Source: CAYLMM01 sp964384825 (GTDB lineage Bacteria > Krumholzibacteriota > Krumholzibacteriia > LZORAL124-64-63). From it: a stretch of DNA of 64,000 bases. This document shows, piece after piece, positions 36,816 to 45,000 of the stretch. The translations under genes and the position numbers were made by a program. The stretch is from positions 1 through 64,000 of the forward strand of contig CAYLMM010000003.1 in NCBI GenBank assembly GCA_964384825.1, written 5' to 3'. The notes under the pieces were generated by a model. The model made no database searches. It had not been told where the DNA came from and saw nothing but the letters and a program-made list of their open reading frames with translations. Position 1 is the stretch's first letter. The number at the start of each line of letters is the position of its first letter.

Positions 36816-37391
36816 CTATTGCACCATGCCGGAGAAGCCGAGGAACGCCAGCGACATGACGCCGGCGGTGACCAGGGCGATGGCCGTGCCCTGCATCGAG
36901 CGGGGCACCGGCGACAGGAAGAGGCGTTCGCGGACGCCCGCGAACAGGATGATCGCCAGGGCGAAGCCGGCGGCGCTGGCGGCCGAGAAGACCACCGTCT
37001 CGATGAAGTCGAATCCCTGCTTGATGTTCAGCAGGGCGATGCCCATCACAGCGCAGTTGGTGGTGATCAGCGGCAGGTAGATCCCCAGCGAGTCGTACAG
37101 GGTGCGGCTCTGCTTCTTCAGGAAGATCTCCACGAACTGCACCAGGGCGGCGATGACCAGGATGAACACCAGCGTCTTGAGGAACTCCAGATGCTGGGGC
37201 ACCAGGATGTAGTGGTAGGCCAGCCAGGTGAAGATCGAGGCGAGCGTGGCGACGAAGATCACGGCCATGCCCATCCCGAAGGCGGTGCCCAGCTTCTTGG
37301 ACACGCCGCAGAACGGGCAGTTGCCGAGGTACTGCGCCAACAGGATGTTGTTGACGAAGATCGCGCCGAAGGTCAAAAGGATCAGGTTCAT
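36816..37391 (-). CDS. rnfA: Rnf complex membrane subunit RnfA
   Basis: 191 aa, six hydrophobic helices, with family segments LLTFGAIFVNNILLAQYLG near the start and MGIALLNIK later, and a Cys (GNCPFCGV / TTNCAVMG) in each half, where RnfA/RnfE hold the intramembrane iron-sulfur centre. Together RnfA and RnfE form the ion path. ATG 37391 has GGAG seven bases upstream; TTG at 37397 is less likely. Ten bases follow before rnfB downstream. Confidence 0.95.
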   Translation of the reverse strand: MNLILLTFGAIFVNNILLAQYLGNCPFCGVSKKLGTAFGMGMAVIFVATLASIFTWLAYHYILVPQHLEFLKTLVFILVIAALVQFVEIFLKKQSRTLYDSLGIYLPLITTNCAVMGIALLNIKQGFDFIETVVFSAASAAGFALAIILFAGVRERLFLSPVPRSMQGTAIALVTAGVMSLAFLGFSGMVQ

Positions 37392-37406
37392 GACCAATCT
37401 CCGGTT

Positions 37407-38018
37407 CTAGGTCTGGATGAAGATCTCGCCGCGCTTGCGGCTCCAGGCGTTCATCAGGCCGAGCAGGATGCCCAGGCAGAGGAACGCGCCGGGGGCTTTC
37501 ACCATGAAGCCGAAGGGTTCGAAGCTCTCGCCGAAGACCGACATGCCGAACCAGGTGCCGGCGCCGAGTATCTCGCGCAACGAGCCGACCAGCGCCAGCG
37601 ACATGGTGAAGCCCAGCCCGATGCTCAGGCCGTCGGCCATCGAGATCGGCACCGGGTTGCGCGAGGCGAAGGCCTCGGCGCGGCCCAGGATGATGCAGTT
37701 CACCACGATCAGCGGGATGTAGATGCCCAGCTGCTGCGAGAGCGGGAAGAAGTAGGCCTTCATGCCCAGCTCGACCAGCACCACCAGGGTCGCGATCACC
37801 ACGATGTAGCTGGCGATGCGCACCTTGTCGGGGATCGCCTTGCGCAGCATCGAGATGAACATGTTCGAGAAGATCAGCACGAAGGTCACGGCCAGTCCCA
37901 TGCCCAGCCCGTTCTCCGCCGTCGACGTCACCGCCAACGAGGGACAGAGCCCGAGCACGAGCCGGAAGGGCGGCAGGTCCTTCCAGAATCCGTGGGTCAG
38001 CGCCTGTCTGAAGGTCAT
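37407..38018 (-). CDS. rnfE: Rnf complex membrane subunit RnfE
   Basis: 203 aa, six helices, paralogous to RnfA with inverted topology. Family marks include LVLGLCPSLAVTSTAENGLGMG at the N-terminus and IVVNCIILGRAEAFASRN in the second half, each with the Cys that ligates the membrane [2Fe-2S] cluster. ATG 38018 is preceded by GGAG; the upstream GTG 38024 overlaps the rnfG stop and is less well spaced. Confidence 0.95.
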   Translation of the reverse strand: MTFRQALTHGFWKDLPPFRLVLGLCPSLAVTSTAENGLGMGLAVTFVLIFSNMFISMLRKAIPDKVRIASYIVVIATLVVLVELGMKAYFFPLSQQLGIYIPLIVVNCIILGRAEAFASRNPVPISMADGLSIGLGFTMSLALVGSLREILGAGTWFGMSVFGESFEPFGFMVKAPGAFLCLGILLGLMNAWSRKRGEIFIQT

Positions 38019-38020
38019 GG

Positions 38021-38635
38021 TCACGCTCCGTTTTCGCCGGTCGCGGGGACGTCCCCCTCGATCCGCGCCAGGATGTCGGTCTTGTGTTCACGGACCAGGT
38101 CGAGCACCTGGTTCGTGCCGTCGATCATCGCCCGCGACGAGTAGGTCGCGCCCGAGACGGCGTCGATGCCGCCGCCGTCGCCGCGCAGGGCCGCGGGAGC
38201 GTCCAGGGGCAGGCCCCGCCACTGCTTGCGGAACGAGGGCTGCTCGACCCGGGCGCCGACGCCCGGGGTCTCGCCGTGCGAGACGATCTCCACGCCCAGG
38301 CCCCGCCCGCTGCGCAGGTCGATCCCGATCATCATCACGATGTCGCCGGAGTATCCGCCGTGCCCGGGGGCCTCGACGGCCAGTCCGGTCACCTCGCCGC
38401 CCTCGCGGGTGAAGAATACGGGATAATCCTGCTCCCCGAGCGCGAAGGTGATCTTGTTGCCCAGCAGCTCGTCGGCCGGGCGGGCGAAGAGGCGTTCGAG
38501 GGCGGGCCCCCGGACGTAGAAGTCGCTCTGCTGCTCGATGCGGTCCGCGAGCGAGGTGCGCACGTACGACAGCGCGGCGGCGCTCAACGAGCAGATCAGG
38601 CCGAGAACCAGCACCAGGCGTCCGATCTCACGCAT
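38021..38635 (-). CDS. rnfG: Rnf complex FMN-binding subunit RnfG
   Basis: 204 aa: one N-terminal membrane helix (IGRLVLVLGLICSLSAAAL) and a periplasmic FMN-binding domain. The flavinylation motif reads VSGATYSSRA: the usual form is [ST]GA[ST]xT, with FMN joined to the last Thr by ApbE. Here that position is Ser (codon TCG). No apbE gene is in the window. The start ATG 38635 has GGAGG nine bases upstream and overlaps the end of rnfD by 8 bases. Confidence 0.93.
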   Translation of the reverse strand: MREIGRLVLVLGLICSLSAAALSYVRTSLADRIEQQSDFYVRGPALERLFARPADELLGNKITFALGEQDYPVFFTREGGEVTGLAVEAPGHGGYSGDIVMMIGIDLRSGRGLGVEIVSHGETPGVGARVEQPSFRKQWRGLPLDAPAALRGDGGGIDAVSGATYSSRAMIDGTNQVLDLVREHKTDILARIEGDVPATGENGA

Positions 38636-39608
38636 CGTTCGCAACCTCCAGTCCCACGATCCGGGGGGTGATGCGGTCCAGCAGGGGGCTGCAGAGGTTC
38701 ACCAGCAGGACGGCGAAGATCGCGCCGTCGACGTGGCTGGAGAACGCCCGGATCAGCACCAGCAGCACGCCGCCGAGCAGGCCGTAGATCAGCATCGGCC
38801 AGGGATTGACCGGCGACGTGGTCTGCTCGGGGACGAGGAAGAAGGCCGTCAGGACCGTGCTGCCGGCCAGGATCTGGAACAGCGGCGAGGCGGTCTGGCC
38901 CGGCACCACCAGTTCCAGCAGCCAGGCGCAGCCGGCGACCCCGGCCAGGAATCCGACGGGGATCTGCCATTCGATCTGGCGGATGAGCAGCAGGAACAGC
39001 CCGCCGATCAGCAGCCACAGCACCATGGCGTTGCCGACGCCGCCGACCTGGGTGCCGAGCAGCAGGTCGACCTTGGCGTAGGAGGCCTCGGCGCCCGCGC
39101 CGAGGGTCTTGACCAGGCGCATCGGCTCGACCATCGTCACCCGCCAGGCCGAGTTCAGCAGCGAGGCCGTGTAGTCCAGGCGATCGGGCCAGGAGACCGA
39201 GAGCATCGCGTAGCTCAGGGCCACCGGATGGACGGGATAGCCGCCCCAGCCGCCGAAGAGCTTCTTGCCGATGACGATCGTCAAGAACACCCCCACCAGC
39301 ACGAGCCACCAGGGGGCGTCGACCGGCAGCAGGAAGGCCAGCAGGATCGCCAGGCTCACGCTGCTCCAGTTGGTGGTGAAGTCCTTGGAGATCAGCAGGC
39401 GGTTGCAGATGGCGTCCAGGGCCACCGCCGAGGCGACCGCCAAGGCCGTCACGCGCAGCGCCGCGAAGCCGAAGTGGACGACGCCGGCGGCCATCGCGGG
39501 CAGCAGCGCCAGCAGCCACAGGGCCTGGATGCGGGTCAGGGAACTGCCGTCGCGCCAGTGCGGGCTCGCGGCGACGCTCAGCTTGGATTCCTGGTTCATG
39601 TTGTTCAT
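38628..39608 (-). CDS. rnfD: Rnf complex membrane subunit RnfD
   Basis: 326 aa polytopic protein of the NqrB/RnfD family, about eight to ten helices. Family features include LLISKDFTTNWSSVSLAILLAFLLP, GGWGGYPVHPVALSYAML and GSTVLTAFFLVPEQTTSPV. It normally carries a covalent FMN and riboflavin; I do not see a clean [ST]GA[ST]xT site in this protein. The start ATG 39608 lies five bases after the rnfC stop; ATG 39599 is an alternative. Confidence 0.93.
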   Translation of the reverse strand: MNNMNQESKLSVAASPHWRDGSSLTRIQALWLLALLPAMAAGVVHFGFAALRVTALAVASAVALDAICNRLLISKDFTTNWSSVSLAILLAFLLPVDAPWWLVLVGVFLTIVIGKKLFGGWGGYPVHPVALSYAMLSVSWPDRLDYTASLLNSAWRVTMVEPMRLVKTLGAGAEASYAKVDLLLGTQVGGVGNAMVLWLLIGGLFLLLIRQIEWQIPVGFLAGVAGCAWLLELVVPGQTASPLFQILAGSTVLTAFFLVPEQTTSPVNPWPMLIYGLLGGVLLVLIRAFSSHVDGAIFAVLLVNLCSPLLDRITPRIVGLEVANDA

Positions 39609-39612
39609 CACG

Positions 39613-40893
39613 TCAACCACCGTACTTCTTGGCCATCCGCACCAGCTGCACCAGCGGCCGGTGGGAGGGACAGACGAAGGCGCAGAGGCCGCACTCGTTG
39701 CAGGCCTCGGGATGTCGCGCACGGGCGTCGGCCAGCTGGTCGTACTCGACGCAGCGGCCGATCATGTGCACCTGCAGGTTCACCGGGCAGGCCCTCGTGC
39801 AGCGGCCGCAGTTGATGCAGGTCAGGTTCACCTCGGAGGGCAGCTTGTCGGCCGACATCAGGTAGATGCCGTGCTCCAGCTTGGTAAGCGGCGTCTCGTC
39901 GGTGTACTGGGCCGAACCCATCATCGGGCCGCCGACCAGGATCCGTCCGCCTTCCGGCGCATCGAGGCCCTGGCTCGCCAGGATGTCCCTGATGCGGGTG
40001 CCCAACGGGGCGCGGACGGTCACCGGGCGGGCCATGGCGTCGCCGTGGATGGTCACCGTCTTGCGCGTGAAGGGCTTGCCCGAGAGCGCCCGCATTCCGG
40101 CCAGGGCGTTCTCGACCGAGATCACGCCCACGCCGCGGCTGCCGTAGGGCTGCGTGTTGGGGATGTCTTCGCCCACCAGCCGGGGCACCACGATCCGCTC
40201 GATGCGGTTGCGGAAATCGTCGGACACCCCGACGACCTCCATCAGGTCGCCGAAGGTTTCGCGGGCCCACGGCTCGATCCGCCGCGAGACCAGCAGCCAC
40301 AGCCGGGCCTGCGCGGCGATCTCGGTCACCTTCCGGGCGGCCTCGCGGAACTCGCCGACGTTCTCCTGCAGCAGCAGCTCCCAGTTGAAGATCGTGGGTT
40401 CCTGGTGATAGGCCTTGACCACCAGATGCCGCAGCTCGGGGTAGTCGGCCGGCTCGTCCTCGCTGTGCTCGCGGCCCGGCAGGGTCCACGGCGAGATGAC
40501 CCCGCCGCATTTCAGCAGGTCCAGCCGGGAGGCGGAGGCCAGATCCAGGCCGCATCGGGCCAGGGTCTCTTCCGGAGCCAGGACCGGGGGCGTGCCCTTC
40601 TCGATCACGATCGCCGGCACGTGGTGGCCGCGGGCCGACCAGATGGTGCGGATCTCGCGGATCTTCCCGCCGATCGAGGCGTGCAGGCAGTTGCCCAGTT
40701 CGGAGCGGGCGATGACCTGGTTCTCGGCGACCTCCTCGCCGGCCTGCACCAGGGGCTTGAACAGGATCCTCTCGGGATATTCCAGAGGGATCACGACCTC
40801 GTCCGGCGCCGGCAGATCGATGATCTCGGCCGCGCCTTCGGGGCGGCGCGGTACGCGGGCCGCGGGTGTCTTCAGGACGTCAAGCAGACTCAT
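39613..40893 (-). CDS. rnfC: Rnf complex subunit RnfC, lacking the usual NADH fingerprint
   Basis: 426 aa. N-terminal beta-barrel (VVIPLEYPERILFKPLVQAG, ASIGGKIREI), SLBB-like part (VRAPLGTRIRDILASQG, GRILVGGPMMG) and two C-terminal [4Fe-4S] motifs (CINCGRCTRACP about 355, CNECGLCAFVCP about 397) identify RnfC. But where RnfC normally has the FMN/NADH loop GxGGAxFPT and NGAECEP, this protein has LKCGGVISPWTLPGR and VKAYHQEP. NADH binding is therefore doubtful. GAGAGGAAAC precedes the ATG. It follows the cytochrome gene by 19 bases. Confidence 0.92.
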   Translation of the reverse strand: MSLLDVLKTPAARVPRRPEGAAEIIDLPAPDEVVIPLEYPERILFKPLVQAGEEVAENQVIARSELGNCLHASIGGKIREIRTIWSARGHHVPAIVIEKGTPPVLAPEETLARCGLDLASASRLDLLKCGGVISPWTLPGREHSEDEPADYPELRHLVVKAYHQEPTIFNWELLLQENVGEFREAARKVTEIAAQARLWLLVSRRIEPWARETFGDLMEVVGVSDDFRNRIERIVVPRLVGEDIPNTQPYGSRGVGVISVENALAGMRALSGKPFTRKTVTIHGDAMARPVTVRAPLGTRIRDILASQGLDAPEGGRILVGGPMMGSAQYTDETPLTKLEHGIYLMSADKLPSEVNLTCINCGRCTRACPVNLQVHMIGRCVEYDQLADARARHPEACNECGLCAFVCPSHRPLVQLVRMAKKYGG

Positions 40894-40912
40894 GTTTCCT
40901 CTCCGATCCCGA

Positions 40913-41539
40913 TCACTTGAGATGGCAGGCCGCGCAGAGGGCCTTGCCTTCGGGGTCCGCGAACCGCTCGGGCGCCTCGGCCAGATGGCAGGCGTTGCAG
41001 TTCGAGTGATAGGCGTCGGCCACGGCGCGCGCGGTGTGGCAGCCTTCGCATTCGTGCCCTTCGATCTCCAGCAGTTCGCCGTGGGTCACCAGTCCGGGCG
41101 CGTACTCGGGATCGTCGTGGCAGCCGTCGCAGCCCAGGATGGGCTCGCCCTCGACGGCGCCGGCCGGATGGCAGGCGCGGCAGCCGCGGGCCTGGTCGTC
41201 GTCGGCGATCTCGTGGCAGCCGTCGCAGGAATGATCCTCGATCGCGACCAGCTCGGCGTGATCGAGCATGTCCGCGGTGAATTCCGGATCGTCGTGGCAG
41301 GCGTCGCAGCCGAAGAATCCGCCGACCATCTCGTGGTGGCAGAGCTGGCATTCGCCGACCTGATCCTGGTGCGCGGCGTGTTCGAAGAGAACCGCTCCGC
41401 CGGAGCACCGGTAGTAGTAGCGCCCGGCTTCGCCGTCGGGCCCGGCCTGGATGTAGCCGATCAGGCCGATCAGGCCGGCCAGGACGGCGACGATGGTCAG
41501 GGGCAGGACCTTCCCGCTCCCTCGTCTGGGATTGGCCAT
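40913..41539 (-). CDS. Membrane-anchored octahaem cytochrome c of the rnf operon
   Basis: 208 aa. One N-terminal membrane segment (VLPLTIVAVLAGLIGLIGYI) and a periplasmic domain with eight CxxCH sites (CQLCH, CDACH, CDGCH, CRACH, CDGCH, CEGCH, CNACH, CAACH) and many extra His, some paired as FEHAAHQ or HHE, for bis-His ligation. A multihaem cytochrome before rnfC is known in Desulfovibrio and, as MmcA, in Methanosarcina acetivorans, where it exchanges electrons between Rnf and other carriers. ATG 41539 follows the upstream stop by five bases; GTG 41551 is possible. Confidence 0.93.
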   Translation of the reverse strand: MANPRRGSGKVLPLTIVAVLAGLIGLIGYIQAGPDGEAGRYYYRCSGGAVLFEHAAHQDQVGECQLCHHEMVGGFFGCDACHDDPEFTADMLDHAELVAIEDHSCDGCHEIADDDQARGCRACHPAGAVEGEPILGCDGCHDDPEYAPGLVTHGELLEIEGHECEGCHTARAVADAYHSNCNACHLAEAPERFADPEGKALCAACHLK

Positions 41540-41544
41540 GGGTT

Positions 41545-42018
41545 TCACCACTCCATGCTGTCGTCGAGAATGATCTTGTACTGGTCGTCCGGGTCGATCC
41601 GGTGCCAGGGGCAGCCCTCACGCATGCAGAAGTACAGCGGGACGCGGATGGTGGCGACCGCGACCATCAGGCACGCGACGTGGGAGTCGCCCCGATGGCA
41701 TTTCTCGCCCTCCACCTTCAGGGATCGGTGGCAATGGCTGCAGCGCAGGTCCGCGACTTCCTTCCCGTCGGGCAGGCGGATGTCGCTGCGGCGCTCGTAG
41801 ACGTTCAAGAAGGGGCTCAACTCGACCCAGCCGGTCCGGCCGTCCTCGGTGACGGTCTCCAGATGGATCATGTGATCCTTGATGACGCTCTTTCCGCAGT
41901 GGGGGCAGAAGGAATTGAGGAACGATCCGGACTTCAGGACGGTCCGTTCGTTGTAGTGGTGCGCCTTCCAGTAGATGTCTTCCCAGCGGCCGCTCTTGGG
42001 CGCATCGTCGGAACACAT
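41545..42018 (-). CDS. Conserved-looking zinc-ribbon protein at the head of the rnf operon, function unknown
   Basis: 157 aa, no signal peptide or membrane segment. Two Cys pairs (FCPHCGK at about 38 and RCSHCHRS at about 93) suggest a zinc ribbon or rubredoxin-like site, with further Cys near the C-terminus (CHRG, CMREGCPWHR). It is first in the operon, preceded by AGAGGTGGC, and its stop is five bases from the cytochrome start, so it probably acts with Rnf (assembly, regulation or electron transfer). I do not recognise the family. Confidence 0.72.
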   Translation of the reverse strand: MCSDDAPKSGRWEDIYWKAHHYNERTVLKSGSFLNSFCPHCGKSVIKDHMIHLETVTEDGRTGWVELSPFLNVYERRSDIRLPDGKEVADLRCSHCHRSLKVEGEKCHRGDSHVACLMVAVATIRVPLYFCMREGCPWHRIDPDDQYKIILDDSMEW

Positions 42019-42096
42019 GGAGCCACCTCTTTTCGTTGATCGGGAGGCGTCGGGCGGACACGAAGCTGTCGTATCCTTCCGTAACCAATAGGCAGA

Positions 42097-42122
42097 TGTT
42101 AAAGAGGAAACAAGTGTTAACA
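42097..42122. promoter_or_regulatory. Inverted repeat TGTTAA-N14-TTAACA upstream of the rnf operon
   Basis: TGTTAA (42097-42102) and TTAACA (42117-42122) face each other in an AT-rich stretch 80-105 bases upstream of the first rnf-operon gene; the right arm is part of the 8-base palindrome TGTTAACA. The arms resemble Rex half-sites, but the spacing is wrong for one Rex dimer. Confidence 0.3.
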
Positions 42123-42195
42123 GGGCGAAATCTATCTTATTAATGCTATAAGCGGGTATGCATTATCCGGTATCGCAGAGTGATCGCCTGGGTTT

Positions 42196-43836
42196 TCAGG
42201 GGCCGATTCGCAGCCGGGGCGGCAGCGCGTCGTCGCAGATGCTTTCGAGCTGATGGACGACATGCTGCAGATCGGTGACCGTCGTCGGCAGCTCCAGTTC
42301 GCGATAGCCTTCCGGAACGTCGCCCGACGGCAGGGCGGCCATGCTCTCGTAGACGTCCTCGACCCCGTCGGCGGCCAGCTGGAAGCTCAGCGTCACGTAA
42401 TCGTGGATCTGCTGGTGGAGGTCGGCGAGTTCGGGCTGCAGGCGCAGCTCGTCGGCGATCAGGCGGCCGACGGTCGTCAGGAAATCGCAGACGTGATCGG
42501 CGGTGAAACCCTCCTGGCGGCGCCGCACGGCGATCATCTGGGCGTAGGTCCGCACCATCCGGCGGTCGCGGGTGCGCACCGCTACGGTCAGCACCTGGTA
42601 GACCAGCGTCAGGAACCAGCGCAGCTGCTCCTGCTCCATCCGGTGGTAGTTGCAGAAGCGCTCGGCGTTGCCCGGGGACAGGACGTAGGCCGCGATGCGG
42701 TCGACCAGGTCGTCGCGCTTGTCCTCCAGCAGCTCCGAGATCACCAGGTTCGGCCGCTGCGACACCCGGCGCAGGGCGGCCTCGTTCCGCAGGCGCCAGG
42801 CTTCCTGGTGGGTCTTCATGTTCTCGATCATCACCAGCAGCCGGCGTTCGATGCTCAGCCGAGGCGTCGGCGCCCAGTCCAGTTCGGCCCTGGTCCGGTC
42901 GGTGTTCACCTGCAGCTTCTTGTCGATGTACTGCACCATCCAGGGCGCCTCGAAGGGGGGGCGTCCGATCATCCTGCCCAGCGTCCAGCGGGCCGCCACC
43001 CCGAGCCGCGCCAGCGTCCGCGGCATCAGGATCGGCGGGATCTGGCTGCCGAAGTGGAAACCGGTGGCGGTCCGGAACAGGTCGATGTGGCTGGTGGTGT
43101 GGTCGGGACTGGCGTTGTGGATGCAGAAGCGCGGCAGCTCGTCGGTGCGGTCCAGCACCCGGTGGATGAACTTCATCAGATCCTGGATATGGATGTAGGT
43201 GACGGCCGATTCGCCGCGGCCGCCCAGGATGCGGGCGTTCCAGGCCTTCGAGAGCCAGGTCTTGAGGAAGACGTACACCGGCGGGTACTCGCACCAGTCG
43301 CTGTAGACCGCGGCCAGGCGCAGGACCGAGGAGGGGAACCATTCCGAATGCTCGCGGACCATCTGTTCGCCAAGGCGCTTGCTGCGGGCGTAGGCGAAGT
43401 CGGCGTCCGGCGGCGTGTCCTCGTCGACCCGGTCGTCACCGTCGGGGAATCGGCAGGCCGCCAGCGAGCTGGCGAACAGGAAGCGCTTGATGCTCAGCTG
43501 CTTGGCCAGCTTCAGCACGTTGCGGGTGCCCAGGACGTTGGTGCGGTCGTATTCGGGATGCTCCATCTGCTTGAAGTCGTAGTATCCGGCGAGATGCAGC
43601 ACGAACTCGGCGCCGCCGTGCTCCTTCACGCAGGTCACCACCTGGCGCATGCTGTCCCAGCGGGCGACGTCCGCCTGCGTCCAGCGCAGGTTCTCGTCGT
43701 CGGCCACGCCGGCCTCGCGGCGCGAACGGCGGGCCAGGCAGAACAGCCGGTAGCGGCCCGTGGCGCTCGCCAGGAAGTGGCGGCCCACGAAACCCGAGGC
43801 TCCCGTCACCACGATCCCCGGCAGACTCGTATCCAT
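42196..43836 (-). CDS. NAD-dependent epimerase/dehydratase (extended SDR) with a helical C-terminal extension
   Basis: 546 aa. Residues 1-300 form an extended short-chain dehydrogenase: NAD motif VVTGASGFVGRHF, LHLAGYYDF, catalytic FASSLAA and YARSK (YxxxK). After about residue 320 follows a region of roughly 220 residues rich in Arg, Leu and Gln (EQEQLRWFLTLVYQVL and similar), which is not part of ordinary epimerases and looks like an all-helical domain. Substrate unknown; sugar-nucleotide or sterol/lipid substrates are possible. The small membrane-protein gene at 43838 is cotranscribed (one-base gap). Confidence 0.82.
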   Translation of the reverse strand: MDTSLPGIVVTGASGFVGRHFLASATGRYRLFCLARRSRREAGVADDENLRWTQADVARWDSMRQVVTCVKEHGGAEFVLHLAGYYDFKQMEHPEYDRTNVLGTRNVLKLAKQLSIKRFLFASSLAACRFPDGDDRVDEDTPPDADFAYARSKRLGEQMVREHSEWFPSSVLRLAAVYSDWCEYPPVYVFLKTWLSKAWNARILGGRGESAVTYIHIQDLMKFIHRVLDRTDELPRFCIHNASPDHTTSHIDLFRTATGFHFGSQIPPILMPRTLARLGVAARWTLGRMIGRPPFEAPWMVQYIDKKLQVNTDRTRAELDWAPTPRLSIERRLLVMIENMKTHQEAWRLRNEAALRRVSQRPNLVISELLEDKRDDLVDRIAAYVLSPGNAERFCNYHRMEQEQLRWFLTLVYQVLTVAVRTRDRRMVRTYAQMIAVRRRQEGFTADHVCDFLTTVGRLIADELRLQPELADLHQQIHDYVTLSFQLAADGVEDVYESMAALPSGDVPEGYRELELPTTVTDLQHVVHQLESICDDALPPRLRIGP

Positions 43837-43837
43837 C

Positions 43838-44248
43838 TCAGTTCCCTTCGCTCGCGAGGCTCCGCCGCCAGGTGACCGAAGCCGCCAGGATCAGCACGCC
43901 CATCAAGCCGTCCAGCACGCCCGAGACCAGAACCACCGGGATGCGGTCGATCGCGCTCCAATAGAAGACGAGGAAGGCCGTGGCCAGCAGCTTGACCACC
44001 ACGGCGAAGGTGATCAGGCAGCGGTTGCCCGAGGGGTCGGCCGCGGCCATCAGATAGCCGACGGCCATCACAATGTGGAAAACGCCGCCCTGGGTCGGGA
44101 AGAAGGGCTCGGAACAGCGGGCGTAGCCCATGAATTCGAACACAGAGGCGGGGTGGGCCATCAGGCCGATGCCGACGGCGATCGAATGGATGCCCACCAG
44201 GGCCAGCAGGGCCCGCAGCCGGCGGAAGGGATCGTTGAGGATGGACAA
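43838..44248 (-). CDS. Four-helix membrane protein, function unknown
   Basis: 136 aa with four hydrophobic segments (LLALVGIHSIAVGIGLMAH, IVMAVGYLMAA, ITFAVVVKLLATAFLVFYW, GVLDGLMGVLILAAS). Start is TTG at 44248 with GGAGA upstream; no ATG fits. It precedes the epimerase gene with one base between stop and next start, which suggests a joint role, perhaps in modifying a membrane lipid. I recognise no family motif. Confidence 0.7.
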   Translation of the reverse strand: MSILNDPFRRLRALLALVGIHSIAVGIGLMAHPASVFEFMGYARCSEPFFPTQGGVFHIVMAVGYLMAAADPSGNRCLITFAVVVKLLATAFLVFYWSAIDRIPVVLVSGVLDGLMGVLILAASVTWRRSLASEGN

Positions 44249-44368
44249 GGGCGTCTCCTTCGTCGTCCGGAATGGATGTTATCATGAAAGACGCTGGCCG
44301 GGAATTCAATAGCGGAAGGATGGGTATTCGGGCCGGGACGGTCAAGGCGGCCGCCCCGGCGGGATCGG

Positions 44369-44596
44369 TCAGTCGCGGGCTTCGAGGGCGCGGCGGATCA
44401 ACCGCAGCTGCAGCGCGATCACGAACAGCAGCAGGATCGCGGCGAATTCCAGGATCCGGCCCGCCGAATAATCGATCCAGGACATCGTCTGGCCGTTCAT
44501 GTTGGCGATCTTCTCGGCCACCGCGAGCAGGGCGGCCAGGCCGGCCGCGATGAAGCCCATGCGGCTGAGCCAGCTCGTGCAGAGTCCCGATCTCAT
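44369..44596 (-). CDS. Small two-helix membrane protein, function unknown
   Basis: 75 aa with two hydrophobic segments (MGFIAAGLAALLAVAEKI and ILEFAAILLLFVIALQL) and a charged tail. Its ATG overlaps the stop of the lipoprotein gene (ATGA) and has GGGAGGTG upstream, so the two are a translationally coupled pair. A longer in-frame reading to 44737 overlaps the lipoprotein gene and is not supported. Confidence 0.65.
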   Translation of the reverse strand: MRSGLCTSWLSRMGFIAAGLAALLAVAEKIANMNGQTMSWIDYSAGRILEFAAILLLFVIALQLRLIRRALEARD

Positions 44597-44892
44597 GGCG
44601 CACCTCCCAGGTCGGCGGGCGAAGGCGTGCGCGTGATCGTCCGCACGCGTTCGGGATTGTAGCTCCAGGTCGGCCGGTAGAGGGGGACGTGGGTCACGGC
44701 GCCGGTCTCGTCGTCGCAGAACCACAATTCGTACCATTCGTGTTTCGCGTAATGAGGGGTCACGGAGACCAGACGGCCATACTGGGCCGGCAGCTCATCG
44801 AGCGCCGTCAGATGGCTCTGGTCCTCCTGGAGGGGGCTGCATCCGAGCGCCAGCAGCAGGATGGCCGCCGGGATGATGATCAGCCTGGGCAT
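44593..44892 (-). CDS. Small lipoprotein, function unknown
   Basis: 99 aa. The leader IIIPAAILLLALGC is a good lipobox (LALGC), so the mature protein is about 80 residues tethered to a membrane. The body contains HEWYELWFCDDETGAVTHV and resembles short beta-rich domains. AAGAGGAGGAG lies in front of the ATG. Coupled to the small membrane protein downstream. Confidence 0.72.
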   Translation of the reverse strand: MPRLIIIPAAILLLALGCSPLQEDQSHLTALDELPAQYGRLVSVTPHYAKHEWYELWFCDDETGAVTHVPLYRPTWSYNPERVRTITRTPSPADLGGAP

Positions 44893-45000
44893 GGATCTCC
44901 TCCTCTTGCGGGGTGGACAAGCGATATCGGTTCCAGGCTAGGACCGGTTCTGTCCGGGTTCAAGGGAATTCGGCGCGGGCGGCTTGGGCGGACGGGGCCG

